DNA from: Hyphomonadaceae bacterium UBA7672
Lineage (GTDB): Bacteria > Pseudomonadota > Alphaproteobacteria > Caulobacterales > Hyphomonadaceae
Length of the DNA stretch: 64,000 bases
Direction: 5' to 3'
Assembly (NCBI GenBank): GCA_002483135.1
Contig: DLHI01000026.1
Span: 124,001 to 188,000 of the forward strand
The notes beneath the pieces were generated by a model. The model had not been told where the DNA came from and did no database searches. It was given only the letters and a program-made list of their open reading frames with translations. The position numbers and the translations under genes are program-made. Position 1 is the stretch's first letter. Every line of letters begins with the position of its first letter. Below, in pieces: positions 32,786-42,438 of the stretch.

Positions 32786-34821
32786 CGCTGCCTCGCTACG
32801 GTTGCGGAGACGTCAGGCCGCGCAGTCGGCTCGCGATATGCCAACAGACGCAGCGCGTTAGCGACAACCAGCAGCGTCGAACCCTCATGGAAGATGATGG
32901 CTGCGCCGATCTGAAGCCCAAACAGGGTGGAAGGGATCAGGACAGCGACGACGCCAAGGCTGACCCATAGATTCTGCCTGATGATCGAACTGGTCTGACG
33001 GCTGAGACCGACCGCAAACGGCAGATGCGCCAGATTGTCGGCCATCAAGGCGACGTCAGCAGTCTCCAGCGCGACATCCGAGCCGGCTGCGCCCATCACT
33101 ATTCCAACTGTTGCGTTTGCCAGCGCCGGCGCGTCGTTGACGCCATCCCCAAGCATCGCGACCTTGCCGTGCTGTTGTAGCATCGCGCTGATAGCCGTGA
33201 CCTTGCCGTCGGGCATCAGCGCGCCCTTGACCTCTGTTAGACCGACTTCCCGAGCGACTGCATCGCCGACGCTCTGGTTGTCGCCCGTCAGCATCACCAT
33301 GCGCTCGATACCCAGGCGTCCAAGGCGGGAGACAACATTGCGCGCTTCAGCGCGCGGCGTATCCATCAGGCCCAACATGCCAAGGAACGCATCACCCCGA
33401 CGCACGACCATGACTGTGCGACCGGCAACCTCCAGCGAAGCGGCTTGCTCACGAAGGCCGTCCGGCATCGGCGCGCCATCGCTGCCGTCGAACATGGCAG
33501 GCTTGCCGATCCAGATCGTGTGATCGCCAACGGTCCCCTTTACGCCCTTCCCGATCAGACCTTCGACACTCTCGGCTTTAAGCATCGCTCCCGGCTGCAG
33601 GCGCGCGCGTCCATCCCGAACAACTGCCGCCGCCAGCGGATGATCGCTGAGTTCTTCGACAGCAATGGCATAATCCAGAAGCTCTTTTTCAGTCACGCCG
33701 CCAACAGGCGTCACATCGACAAGACGCGGTTTTCCTTCGGTGAGGGTTCCCGTCTTGTCGAACGCGATGGCTTTTACAGAGCCCAAGTTCTCAAGAGGCC
33801 CGCCGCCTTTGATCAGGACACCGCCGCGTCCAGCGCGAGCAATGCCGCTCAGCACCGCGCTCGGGACCGAGATCGCGAGGGCGCACGGGCTGGCGGCAAC
33901 CAACACAGCCATTGCCCTGTAGAAGCTTGCGGAGAATGGCTCGTCTATAACCACCCACGCGAACAGCAGAATCACAACGCCAATCAGCACAGCCGGAACG
34001 AAAAGGCGCTCGACCCGATCCGTAAACTGCTGCGCTGGCGACTTCTGCGCCTGCGCTTCCGCCACGAGTTTGGCGACGCGCGCCAATGTGGACTCATGCG
34101 CCAGACGCGCGACCCGAATTTCGATGGCCCCGGGGCCGTTGATCGTGCCCGCGAATACCTTGGACTCCGTGCCTGCCTTTGCAAACGAATCGGGATCGGA
34201 CGCATTCTGCCCGTAAGGTCGTTTGTCGACAGGGACGCTTTCACCAGTTACCGGCGATTGGTCGATGCTGGTTTCGCCCGAGACAACCAGGCCATCCGCC
34301 GGCAGCCGCTCGTTGGGCTTCACGATCACGATGTCACCGACTTGCAACTCTTGAACCGGCAGCTGTTGAGTGTAGTCCCCCCGCTTTACGAGAGCGGTCT
34401 CTGGAGCCAGCTTGCCGAGCGCCTCGATAGCGCGCTTTGCTCGCCCCATCGCGTAGCCTTCAAGTGCGTGGCCAAGGCTGAATAGAGCAAGGAGCAAGGC
34501 CCCTTCCGACCAGTGGCCAAGGACAGCGGCGCCCGCCGCCGCCGCAATCATCAAAGTGTCGATCCGAAAACGGCCTCGCCCCAAATTCTCTAGCGCTTCG
34601 CGCACAGCAAAGAAGCCGCCGAAGAGATAGGCAGCTACATAGACCGCAATTGCGCCGTCCTTGGACCAGACAGACTCAATCCCCCACCCGACGGCCACCG
34701 CAACCGCCGAAAGAATGGCAAAGATCAGCTCGGCTCGCTCGCCCAGTGGGCCAGCATGATTATGCCCGCCGTCATGCTCGTGAGCGTGCGCCTTTCCGGT
34801 GGACTCGTTTGTCTCACGCAT
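32782..34821 (-). CDS. P1B-4 heavy-metal-exporting ATPase (CzcP/CoaT-like)
   Basis: The 679-residue pump has a His-rich N-terminus (HAHEHDGGHNHAG) in place of a metal-binding domain. It has the phosphorylation motif DKTGT (355-359), TGES (192-195), and SPC (311-313) in the membrane in place of CPC. A late HEGST segment is also present. SPC with HEG(S/G)T defines the P1B-4 class, which exports Co, Fe, Zn or Cd. It follows czcA with a 53-base gap, so it belongs to the czc operon, as CzcP does in Cupriavidus. Confidence 0.9.
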   Translation of the reverse strand: MRETNESTGKAHAHEHDGGHNHAGPLGERAELIFAILSAVAVAVGWGIESVWSKDGAIAVYVAAYLFGGFFAVREALENLGRGRFRIDTLMIAAAAGAAVLGHWSEGALLLALFSLGHALEGYAMGRAKRAIEALGKLAPETALVKRGDYTQQLPVQELQVGDIVIVKPNERLPADGLVVSGETSIDQSPVTGESVPVDKRPYGQNASDPDSFAKAGTESKVFAGTINGPGAIEIRVARLAHESTLARVAKLVAEAQAQKSPAQQFTDRVERLFVPAVLIGVVILLFAWVVIDEPFSASFYRAMAVLVAASPCALAISVPSAVLSGIARAGRGGVLIKGGGPLENLGSVKAIAFDKTGTLTEGKPRLVDVTPVGGVTEKELLDYAIAVEELSDHPLAAAVVRDGRARLQPGAMLKAESVEGLIGKGVKGTVGDHTIWIGKPAMFDGSDGAPMPDGLREQAASLEVAGRTVMVVRRGDAFLGMLGLMDTPRAEARNVVSRLGRLGIERMVMLTGDNQSVGDAVAREVGLTEVKGALMPDGKVTAISAMLQQHGKVAMLGDGVNDAPALANATVGIVMGAAGSDVALETADVALMADNLAHLPFAVGLSRQTSSIIRQNLWVSLGVVAVLIPSTLFGLQIGAAIIFHEGSTLLVVANALRLLAYREPTARPDVSATVARQR

Positions 34822-34874
34822 CGGATTTGCTACCCTCTGTCTCCGTTCTGTTGACCTCTGCGCTCATGAGCGCC

Positions 34875-37800
34875 CTACTCCGCATGCTGGACAGCAGGCG
34901 CAACAGGAGTGGCGGGAGCAGGCTTGCGCTTCAGGACCAGGCGGCAGATCGCCGGCAGGACGAACAGCGTCAAAGCGGTCGCCGTGATGAGGCCGCCAAT
35001 GACGACTGTCGCAAGCGGTCGCTGAACCTCGGCGCCAGTTTCCGTTGCAAGCGCCATCGGAACGAAGCCAATCGCCGCAACGAGCGCAGTCATCAGAACC
35101 GGCCTGTATCGTTCGATTGCTCCTCCGGTGATGGCTTCATCCAGCGGCATGCCGGCGTCCAGCCGCTTGCGGATACTTGTCATCATGACGAGACCGTTCA
35201 GCACGGCCACACCAGACAACGCGATGAATCCGACAGCGGCAGAAATCGAGAACGGCAATCCACGCAGCACAAGTGCAAAGACGCCGCCTGCCAGCGCGAG
35301 AGGCACAGCCGAGAACACGGCCAGCGCGGGCGCGAAACCACCCAGAGCCATGTAGAGCAAAGCGAGGATCAGCGCGAAGCAAATCGGCACGACGATAGAC
35401 AGGCGGGCTTGAGCAGCCTGGAGGTTTTCGAACTGTCCGCCCCATTGAATGTAGGCGCCTGTCGGCAGATTTACCTGCGCGACTTTTGCCTGCGCCTCAG
35501 TCACGAAGCTTCCGAGGTCACGCCCGCGAATGTTCGCCTGAACCACGATGCGCCGCTTCCCATTTTCGCGGCTGATCTGGTTGAGCCCTTCGGTAAACGA
35601 GAACTCCGCCAAGGTCCGCAGCGGAATGCTGACACGCGGCTGGCCATCGACAGCCGGCAGCATGACTGGAAGGGAGCCAATCGCATCGACATCATTGCGA
35701 ATCGAATCCGGCACCCTGACGACGATTTCAAATCGACGGTCGCCTTCAAACACCAACCCTGCTTCTCGCCCGCCGAGCGACGATGCAACGGCATCGGCAA
35801 CTTCCTCGATGGTCAGACCGTACCGGGCGATGGCGTCGCGGTTGAACTTGACGTCCAGGATGGGAAATCCCTGGGTCTGCTCAACTTTGACATCGGCTGC
35901 GCCGCTGACGCCCTGAAGCGTTGTCGCGATTTGCTGGGCAACGGGACCTAGCGCATCCAGATCATCGCCGTAGAGTTTCACGGCGACATCGGAACGCACG
36001 CCTGAGATGAGCTCGTTGAAACGCAGCTCGATTGGCTGGCTGAACTCGAAGGCGTTTCCTACTTCTCCCGCGATAGCCCCTTCGATCTTGGCCACAAGTT
36101 CGTCCTTGGTCATGGACTGATCGGGCCATTCCTCCTTGGGTTTCACGATCACGAACCCGTCCGAGATATTCACCGGCATGGGATCAGCGGCCACCTCGGC
36201 GGTGCCGGTTTTCGACATCACTCGCTCAACTTCGGGCAACGCCACAATCGCGTGCTCGACACGTCTCTGCATATCGATGGACTGATCCAGCGACGTCGAC
36301 GGGATGCGCAGCGCCTGAACAGCAAGATCCTTCTCGTCCAGCTGCGGGGTAAATTCCTGTCCTAGCGTGGTGAAGAGAAAGGCCGCGACAGCAAAAACCG
36401 CCGCACCGACCCCGATGACTGGAACGGGAGCACGCACAGCGGCCCTGAGCAGCGGCGCGTAACGAGCCTTCGTAACGCGCACGATGAAGACTTCTTTTTC
36501 CGCGACCTTGCCCCGGATAAAGATAGCGACCATCGCCGGCACGAATGTCAGCGACAGGATGAAGGCGCCGGCAAGCGCGAGCATGACCGTGATGGCCATA
36601 GGCGAAAACAACTTGCCTTCGACGCCGGTGAACGCCAACAGCGGCGCATAGACCAGGAAGATGATCGCCTGCCCAAAGACGGTGGGCTGGATCATTTCCT
36701 TGGACGCTTCGGTGACTTCGAACAGACGCTCACTCAGTGTCAGCAGACGGCCTTCGTGATGCTGACGCTCTGCGAGCCTCCGCAAACAGTTCTCAACGAT
36801 GATAACCGCGCCGTCGACAATCAGACCGAAGTCCAGAGCACCGAGGCTCATAAGGTTGCCGGAGACGCCGAGCTCGTTCATTCCGATGGCCGTCATCAGC
36901 ATGGACAACGGGATGACCAGCGCTGTGATCATCGCAGCCCGGAAGTTTCCGAGCAAAAGGAACAGGATCACAATGACAAACAGAGCGCCTTCGGCGAGGT
37001 TCTTTTCGACCGTGCTGATGGTGGCGCCGACAAGCTTGGAGCGATCATAGGCAACGTTCGCCTCTACCCCGACGGGCAGGGATTTAGCGACGGCCTCCAG
37101 ACGCGTACCGACATCAGCGGCGACCGTGCGGCTGTTGGCGCCGGTGAGCATGAAGGCCGTACCGATTACGACTTCCTCGCCATTCTTGGTTGCTGCGCCT
37201 GTGCGTAGATCACCGCCGACCTTCACCTCCGCCAGATCCTGAACGGCAACCGGAACGCCTTCACGGTTGGCGACAACAGCACGACGGATTTCGTCCAAGG
37301 TGCGGACACGTGCATCCGCACGGATCAGGAAGGACTCGCCTCCCCGCTGCATGAAATTTGCGCCGACCGAGAGATTGGCGCTCTCCAGCGCCTGGCCAAG
37401 CTCTGAGAATGAAATACCGAACGCCGCCAGCTTCGCCGGATCGGGCTCGATCACGTATTGCTTCTCATAGCCGCCAATGGAGTCGATCCCGGCGACGTTC
37501 TCGATTGCCCGCATCTGCGGACGGATGATCCAGTCCTGCACCGTGCGAAGGTAAGCGCCGCGCGATACTTCATCGGTGAGTCGCTCTCCTTCCGATGTGA
37601 GAAACGCGCCATCGCTCTGCCAGCCGGGCTTGCCGTCGTTCGAAACACCGGCGGCTGCATCGCGCTTTGCGAACTCAACCGTCCACATGAAGATGTCGCC
37701 AAGGCCGGTCGTGATCGGGCCAATGGTCGGCTGCACGCCTTCCGGAAGTGTGTCACGTGATTGCGTAAGCCGCTCCGTCACCTGCTGGCGCGCAAAATAG

Positions 37801-38108
37801 ATGTCGGTGCTCTCGGCGAATACCGCAGTGACCTGACTGAAGCCGTTCCGCGATATCGACCGCGTGCTCTGCAGACCGGGGATACCCGCAAGTGCAGTCT
37901 CGACGGGGAACGTAACCCGCTTCTCCATTTCGAGCGGTCCAAGTTCCGGCGCCGAAGTATTGATCTGAACTTGCTTGTTGGTGATGTCGGGCACGGCGTC
38001 GATGGGCAGTCGAATAAGATTGAATACCCCAAATGCAGCTACAAGCAGCGTCAAGAAAACGACGATGTAGCGGGCGCGAACCGATAGGGAAAGAATCCGG
38101 GCAATCAT
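34875..38108 (-). CDS. czcA: Heavy-metal RND efflux pump, CzcA-type
   Basis: CzcA is the trimeric inner-membrane RND pump that exports Co, Zn and Cd. The 1077-residue length is normal. The fourth membrane span reads DFGLIVDGAVIIVEN (426-440), matching the HME1 consensus for Zn/Co/Cd pumps; Asp426, Asp432 and Glu439 are the proton-relay residues. Two large periplasmic loops follow the first and seventh spans. It lies in czcC-czcB-czcA-P1B ATPase order on the minus strand. Confidence 0.95.
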   Translation of the reverse strand: MIARILSLSVRARYIVVFLTLLVAAFGVFNLIRLPIDAVPDITNKQVQINTSAPELGPLEMEKRVTFPVETALAGIPGLQSTRSISRNGFSQVTAVFAESTDIYFARQQVTERLTQSRDTLPEGVQPTIGPITTGLGDIFMWTVEFAKRDAAAGVSNDGKPGWQSDGAFLTSEGERLTDEVSRGAYLRTVQDWIIRPQMRAIENVAGIDSIGGYEKQYVIEPDPAKLAAFGISFSELGQALESANLSVGANFMQRGGESFLIRADARVRTLDEIRRAVVANREGVPVAVQDLAEVKVGGDLRTGAATKNGEEVVIGTAFMLTGANSRTVAADVGTRLEAVAKSLPVGVEANVAYDRSKLVGATISTVEKNLAEGALFVIVILFLLLGNFRAAMITALVIPLSMLMTAIGMNELGVSGNLMSLGALDFGLIVDGAVIIVENCLRRLAERQHHEGRLLTLSERLFEVTEASKEMIQPTVFGQAIIFLVYAPLLAFTGVEGKLFSPMAITVMLALAGAFILSLTFVPAMVAIFIRGKVAEKEVFIVRVTKARYAPLLRAAVRAPVPVIGVGAAVFAVAAFLFTTLGQEFTPQLDEKDLAVQALRIPSTSLDQSIDMQRRVEHAIVALPEVERVMSKTGTAEVAADPMPVNISDGFVIVKPKEEWPDQSMTKDELVAKIEGAIAGEVGNAFEFSQPIELRFNELISGVRSDVAVKLYGDDLDALGPVAQQIATTLQGVSGAADVKVEQTQGFPILDVKFNRDAIARYGLTIEEVADAVASSLGGREAGLVFEGDRRFEIVVRVPDSIRNDVDAIGSLPVMLPAVDGQPRVSIPLRTLAEFSFTEGLNQISRENGKRRIVVQANIRGRDLGSFVTEAQAKVAQVNLPTGAYIQWGGQFENLQAAQARLSIVVPICFALILALLYMALGGFAPALAVFSAVPLALAGGVFALVLRGLPFSISAAVGFIALSGVAVLNGLVMMTSIRKRLDAGMPLDEAITGGAIERYRPVLMTALVAAIGFVPMALATETGAEVQRPLATVVIGGLITATALTLFVLPAICRLVLKRKPAPATPVAPAVQHAE

Positions 38109-38138
38109 GGGTGATGCTCTGCTCTATGGATTGCTGGA

Positions 38139-39395
38139 TTAGTGGTCGTGACCTGCGTCGCCCTTGCCGAGTTCGGCTTTAAGGACGAACGCCTTGCGCC
38201 CGGCGACGACTGCCCCCGGCTCCAGGCCAGCGACGATCTCGATGCGGCCACCACCCCGTTGGCCTGTCGTGACCGGCGTCGCAAGGAACCCGTCGTCGGT
38301 ACGGACAAACACAACGTCCCGACCTTCGACATTCTGCACGGCCTCTTCCGGCAGAACGAAGCCGGCCCCCCTTGCACCCTGTGACGACGCTGGCCGGATC
38401 AGTGCGCGCGCGAACTGCCCGGGCTGCAATGAAGCAGCCGGCTCGATCAGATCCAGAACAACTGTCGCCGCGCGGCTCGAAGCATCAACCGATGGCGTGA
38501 CCGCTCGCACCTTCGCGGCGTAGGTCATTCCATTTGCCTCGATGGAGGCGGCATCGCCTGGCCGAATGCGCGGAGCGTCGAGCACAGGGACCGCAGCTTC
38601 AATCTGAATTTTCGTGGGGTCCGAAATCCGGAATAGCTCTGTCTCGGGTGAGACATACGTTCCAAGCTTTGCCGCTGGAGTTACCGCCGTTATGCGACCG
38701 TTGATCTGGCTGGCAATCGCCACCGATTGTCCGTCACTTGAGACCCGCGCCGTTCGCGCGGCAGTATCGCTTCGTTGATACTCAGCCTCAGCCTGCGCCA
38801 GCTCGGCTTCCGCCGCTTCGAAGTCCTGGCGAGACGTCACTTTCGAGTCGAAGAGCGTTTTTTCACGCTCGAAGGAGGCACGCGCCAGATCAAGCCGTGA
38901 CTTGGCGCTTGTACGCGCTGCAGAGAGAGCCGCAGCATCAGGGCTCAGAACGACCGCAACTGTCTCTCCACGCGCAACCGGATCGCCCAGGCGCTTGCGG
39001 ATCTCGGTGATAGCGCCGACCGCTCGCGCCGTGAGAATGGCCTCACCCATGGGCGAGGCTGCCACAGTGGCCTGCGCGGTGATTTCAGAGCCGAGGCTTC
39101 CGGACGAAACCGTGATTAGTTCGATTGCCGCCTTGGTAATTGCGTCAGCGGTGATTTCGACTTCACCTTCGGCGTGCTCCTCGCCTCCTTCTTCACCATG
39201 TCCGGCCTCTTCGCCTTCGTGGCCGTGGTCGCCTTCCGACGGCGCTCCGAAGCCGAGTTCTGCGGCATGCTCTTCTGCCGTTTCGCCAACGTGACTGGGA
39301 TGGCCGCCCGCAAGCACCAAGCCAACCGTAAGGCCCGCTCCGATCAACGCTATTGCTGCGCCACCAATCAGCAGCTGCTTTTTCGAGAATGTCAT
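38139..39395 (-). CDS. czcB: Membrane fusion protein of heavy-metal efflux, CzcB-type
   Basis: CzcB links the CzcA pump to the outer-membrane channel. The 418-residue protein has an N-terminal membrane anchor, a His/Glu-rich stretch (residues about 40-75, with GDHGHEGEEAGHG) that could bind metal, then the lipoyl-like and coiled-coil domains (AVGAITEIRKRLGDPVARG; SFEREKTLFDSKV) and a C-terminal DAGHDH. It lies 30 bases upstream of czcA. Confidence 0.93.
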   Translation of the reverse strand: MTFSKKQLLIGGAAIALIGAGLTVGLVLAGGHPSHVGETAEEHAAELGFGAPSEGDHGHEGEEAGHGEEGGEEHAEGEVEITADAITKAAIELITVSSGSLGSEITAQATVAASPMGEAILTARAVGAITEIRKRLGDPVARGETVAVVLSPDAAALSAARTSAKSRLDLARASFEREKTLFDSKVTSRQDFEAAEAELAQAEAEYQRSDTAARTARVSSDGQSVAIASQINGRITAVTPAAKLGTYVSPETELFRISDPTKIQIEAAVPVLDAPRIRPGDAASIEANGMTYAAKVRAVTPSVDASSRAATVVLDLIEPAASLQPGQFARALIRPASSQGARGAGFVLPEEAVQNVEGRDVVFVRTDDGFLATPVTTGQRGGGRIEIVAGLEPGAVVAGRKAFVLKAELGKGDAGHDH

Positions 39396-39473
39396 CCTAG
39401 TTGCTTTCTTGAAGTCGGAGAGCAGCGATGCCGCGCTCTGTTTGTGTCGGAGAGACTGGGCCTCGGTCGCCGG

Positions 39474-40709
39474 CTAGGTCGCGTTTGAGCGAACCAGCGC
39501 GGCTGCGGCTCTTGCCCGGGCCAACTTTGCGTCGATCAAAGCGTTGCGGATGCTGGAGAAAGCTTCCTCGGCATCGAGCACGTCGATGAGTTGAAAGCGG
39601 CCCGCCTCGTAACCGATCTGCGCAAGGTTGAGCGCTTCTTCCGCCTGGAGCACCGCAGTGTTTTCCAGCGCCTGCACTCGGGCATCGGCAGCCTCGAATG
39701 CGGCGCGTGCATCATTTAGCATTCGCACTGCGTCAATCAGGGCAACGGACACGCGAAATTCGGCGGCACGATCTTCCGCCCGGGCGGCAGCAATGCCACC
39801 CGCATTCGTGTTCTGAATGGGAATCGGAATGTTGACGCCCGCAACCCACGCCTGATCGCCAGTCGCTTCGAACCTGCGCATACCCGCGCTGACGGTCACA
39901 TCGATCCAAGCGTTCGCCTTCTCTAGTCGCAGCGCAGCTTCCGCAACATCATGCTCTGCCTTCGAGAGACGGTAATCGAGTGTCTCGTCGGGCGCTGAGT
40001 TCACGCGATCTTCGGAACGCTGGAACTCCCACGGCCCCACCGCCTCCAAGCCCGCCGCCTGCCCGCCCCACAGCGAGGAAAGCGCATTCTGAGCCACTGC
40101 AAGATTTACAGTGGCAATGCTGAGCTGTGCCTGCGCTTCGGCTTCCTGGGCTTGTGCGCGAAGGAGACGCAGAGGCGGTTCACGGCCCGCGTCGACAAGC
40201 GACTTCGCAACGCCGGACAATTTTATTGCGCGCTCCAGCGCCAAGCTCGCCAATTCCAGCCGCTCTTCCGCCGCAGCCAGATCGGCAAACCTTTCCCGAA
40301 CAGCTCTATCCAGATCAGCGCGAGCGATCAGCGAAAGGATGACGGAAACATCGGCCTGCCTACCAGCCGTGTCGCTGCGAGCCTCACGCTTGCCGCCAAG
40401 CTCCAGCTGTTGGGAAATGCCGATTGTGGACTCCGAGCTGTCCATTCCGCTCAGCAGGCCATTGCCCGAGAAATTCTCGACGTTGAAACTGAGTTCGGGA
40501 TTGATGCCCGCTCCTGCTTGCGTCTCACGCGCGCGGGCGGCCTCAACTGTGGCGTTCGCAGCGCCAAGCAGTGGCGATCCTTCGCGCGCGGTATCCAAAG
40601 CTTGCGCAAGGGTCATGGGCTTTGACGTGGGTTGCGCCCATGCGACTGCGATTGGAGCAACGGTAGCCAACGCGCATGCCAGCGCGACACGTCCGCAGAC
40701 GCGATTCAT
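39474..40709 (-). CDS. czcC: Outer-membrane efflux channel, CzcC-type
   Basis: This TolC-family channel of 411 residues is the outer-membrane partner of CzcBA. A signal peptide ends at AWA, and two OEP repeats follow, with coiled-coil stretches such as ARARETQAGAGINPELSFN. The ATG at 40709 gives the signal peptide; an ATG three codons earlier is also possible. It precedes czcB by 78 bases. Confidence 0.93.
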   Translation of the reverse strand: MNRVCGRVALACALATVAPIAVAWAQPTSKPMTLAQALDTAREGSPLLGAANATVEAARARETQAGAGINPELSFNVENFSGNGLLSGMDSSESTIGISQQLELGGKREARSDTAGRQADVSVILSLIARADLDRAVRERFADLAAAEERLELASLALERAIKLSGVAKSLVDAGREPPLRLLRAQAQEAEAQAQLSIATVNLAVAQNALSSLWGGQAAGLEAVGPWEFQRSEDRVNSAPDETLDYRLSKAEHDVAEAALRLEKANAWIDVTVSAGMRRFEATGDQAWVAGVNIPIPIQNTNAGGIAAARAEDRAAEFRVSVALIDAVRMLNDARAAFEAADARVQALENTAVLQAEEALNLAQIGYEAGRFQLIDVLDAEEAFSSIRNALIDAKLARARAAAALVRSNAT

Positions 40710-40783
40710 CGAAAACATGGAATGTCCCTGAAATCAGAGTGTCAGCACAGCGCGCGAAGACGCGCGCACAGTTTCACTTTGAC

Positions 40784-41206
40784 CTAGGCCTTGGGTGGAC
40801 GCTCAAGACCGTTTGCAACACCCACAATCGCGACAGCGCCGGTTTGCGGCGACATGGCGATAGCGGCTTCAGAAGTCGGCTTTGTTGTAGCTTCGTCGAC
40901 CTTCATCGTCGTTGAATGGTGGCAGTGACCATGAATGCAATGCTGGGCATCGCCTCCAGGCTGCTGCTCATGTTCCGAGACGTCGCCAGAAACCGAAAGC
41001 TCTCCGGCTCCGTCGCTGTCAGCGAAAGACGACGCGTGGGCCGGCATCTCTTCTCCAGCGCACGCAACCGCATCTGCCATCGGCACACCGACAAGCAGCA
41101 GCGACGCCAGCGCGACACGCGCGAGCTTCAGCAGTGCTTGGAGGGCGGTTCCGAAAGCCATGACAACCAAGGTAGTACGGAGATAGGCTGAAACACTACC
41201 CCGCAT
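40784..41206 (-). CDS. CzcI-like exported metal-binding protein
   Basis: The 140-residue protein has a hydrophobic N-terminal segment (about 20-47) and a short motif HCIHGHCHHS (89-98) with four His-type ligands and two Cys within nine residues. It sits directly upstream of czcC on the same strand, the position of czcI in the Cupriavidus czc operon. The sequence is too short on motifs for certain identity. An alternative ATG lies at 41161. No strong ribosome site is seen at either start. Confidence 0.65.
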   Translation of the reverse strand: MRGSVSAYLRTTLVVMAFGTALQALLKLARVALASLLLVGVPMADAVACAGEEMPAHASSFADSDGAGELSVSGDVSEHEQQPGGDAQHCIHGHCHHSTTMKVDEATTKPTSEAAIAMSPQTGAVAIVGVANGLERPPKA

Positions 41207-41382
41207 AACTTAAACAGGCCATAAGCTACTGTGTCTCAGGAAGCGTTATCTCATTACATTCCGAGGGATTGGCTGAGACGAGCTACGTTATACCAACCGC
41301 GACACGAGCAAGCTTGGCCATCGCAATTTGAGCGGTTCAACGTCCGCACCGACTCATTCGACCGAAGCAAAGACGAGCGCCA

Positions 41383-41931
41383 TCAGTTGCGAGATGCGTA
41401 CTGCGCGAAAACGCTGTTTGCGCCATTTGCGTCGAATGCCAACACGTTGAACGCATCGCGCGCGCCGTTCTGCATTTCCATTCCGGGGGAACCGCGCGGC
41501 ATTCCCGGAACGGCTATGCCAACTATATTTTTTGGCCGCTCCGTTAGTAGCCGCAGAATGTCCATCGCCGGCACATGGCCTTCGATCACATAGCCTTCGA
41601 CCGTGGCCGTGTGGCACGAAGCAAGCGCGGGCGGGACGCCAAGCCGCGTTTTATAACTGGCGATGTCGGCCGCTTCGGCCATCGCAACGTGAAATCTGCC
41701 CGTCGCTTTCATGACATCGGCCCAGACATGACAGCAGCCGCAGCCTGCATCCCGCTTTACATCCAGTCTGTAGATCGCCGACGCTTGAGATGCAGCAGTC
41801 AGCGGCGACGCGAGCCAAAGCGCTGAAGGTGCAGCAAGCCCTTCGAGCATTTTGCGACGAGACAAGGATTTGAAATCGACGGAGTTCAACTTGCTCTCCT
41901 TCACATGGCGCCCTTCGGGCGGCAGAGCCAC
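41383..41931 (-). CDS. DUF411 metal-binding protein, Tat-type signal
   Basis: DUF411 proteins are small exported proteins linked with copper and other metal resistance. The 182-residue protein has a twin-Arg region (SRRKMLEGLAAP), the GCGCC cluster (Cys64, 66, 67), ASCHTATVEGYVIEGHVP and GMPRGSPGM, all typical of the family. A shorter start at the GTG 41904 is possible. About 176 bases separate its stop from the start of the CzcI-like gene; nothing recognisable is seen in that gap. It is on the same strand as the czc genes. Confidence 0.88.
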   Translation of the reverse strand: MALPPEGRHVKESKLNSVDFKSLSRRKMLEGLAAPSALWLASPLTAASQASAIYRLDVKRDAGCGCCHVWADVMKATGRFHVAMAEAADIASYKTRLGVPPALASCHTATVEGYVIEGHVPAMDILRLLTERPKNIVGIAVPGMPRGSPGMEMQNGARDAFNVLAFDANGANSVFAQYASRN

Positions 41932-41968
41932 TGCCCAGACACAAGATCACAGCATGCTGTTTCCTTGG

Positions 41969-42370
41969 CTAACGCGGTGATAGTGCGCCAATGATGCGAC
42001 AGTCCGCAATTGTGCCCTGCTTGCATTGCCCCAGCAGGTCGTTCAACTCGCGGCGCAACGCTTTCAGATCAGCAATCTTCCGGTCAATGTCGGTCAGGTG
42101 ATCCCGCGCCATCGCATCGACAGCGCAGCAATCGTTGTTCTTGTTGTCGGCTAGCCCCAGCAATGCGCGGACCTGGCCCAGCGTGAAGCCCAGATCCCGC
42201 GCACGGCGGATGAAACTGAGCCGGGCCAAATGGTCGCCCGTGTAGGCCCGATAATTCCCGCTGGTTCGTTCAGGCTCAGGCAGCAGCCCGATGCGTTCAT
42301 AGTAGCGGACGGTTTCCACCTTTGCGTCTGTGGCTTCGGCCAACGCCCCAATGGAATAGGTGTGCGTCAT
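41969..42370 (-). CDS. MerR-family metal-responsive activator
   Basis: The 133-residue protein has the MerR winged helix (YSIGALAEATDAKVETVRYYE), the dimerisation helix, and Cys82, Cys116 and Cys124 in DCC and CKQGTIADC. That layout is as in ZntR/CadR-type sensors of Zn or Cd. It is divergent from the CDF transporter gene, and a matching operator lies between them (42377-42397), so it likely activates that gene and regulates itself. Confidence 0.9.
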   Translation of the reverse strand: MTHTYSIGALAEATDAKVETVRYYERIGLLPEPERTSGNYRAYTGDHLARLSFIRRARDLGFTLGQVRALLGLADNKNNDCCAVDAMARDHLTDIDRKIADLKALRRELNDLLGQCKQGTIADCRIIGALSPR

Positions 42371-42376
42371 CGCTTG

Positions 42377-42397
42377 ACCCTGTAGTGACTACAGGGT
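42377..42397 (+). promoter_or_regulatory. MerR-type operator between merR-like and CDF genes
   Basis: ACCCTGTAG and CTACAGGGT form a perfect dyad around a three-base centre, close to the ZntR/CadR consensus. A -35 TTGACC (42374-42379) overlaps its left end, and a -10 candidate CAGATT (42399-42404) follows after 19 bases. The long spacer is the hallmark of MerR-activated promoters. It points toward the CDF gene. Confidence 0.88.
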
Positions 42398-42438
42398 GCA
42401 GATTGGACCTCATCGGTGATTTGTCGAGGGTCTGAACG

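Noticed and set aside
41231..41593. A 120-codon plus-strand frame near the DUF411 gene
   Set aside because: Half of it is antisense to DUF411 and it has no ribosome site or recognisable domain.
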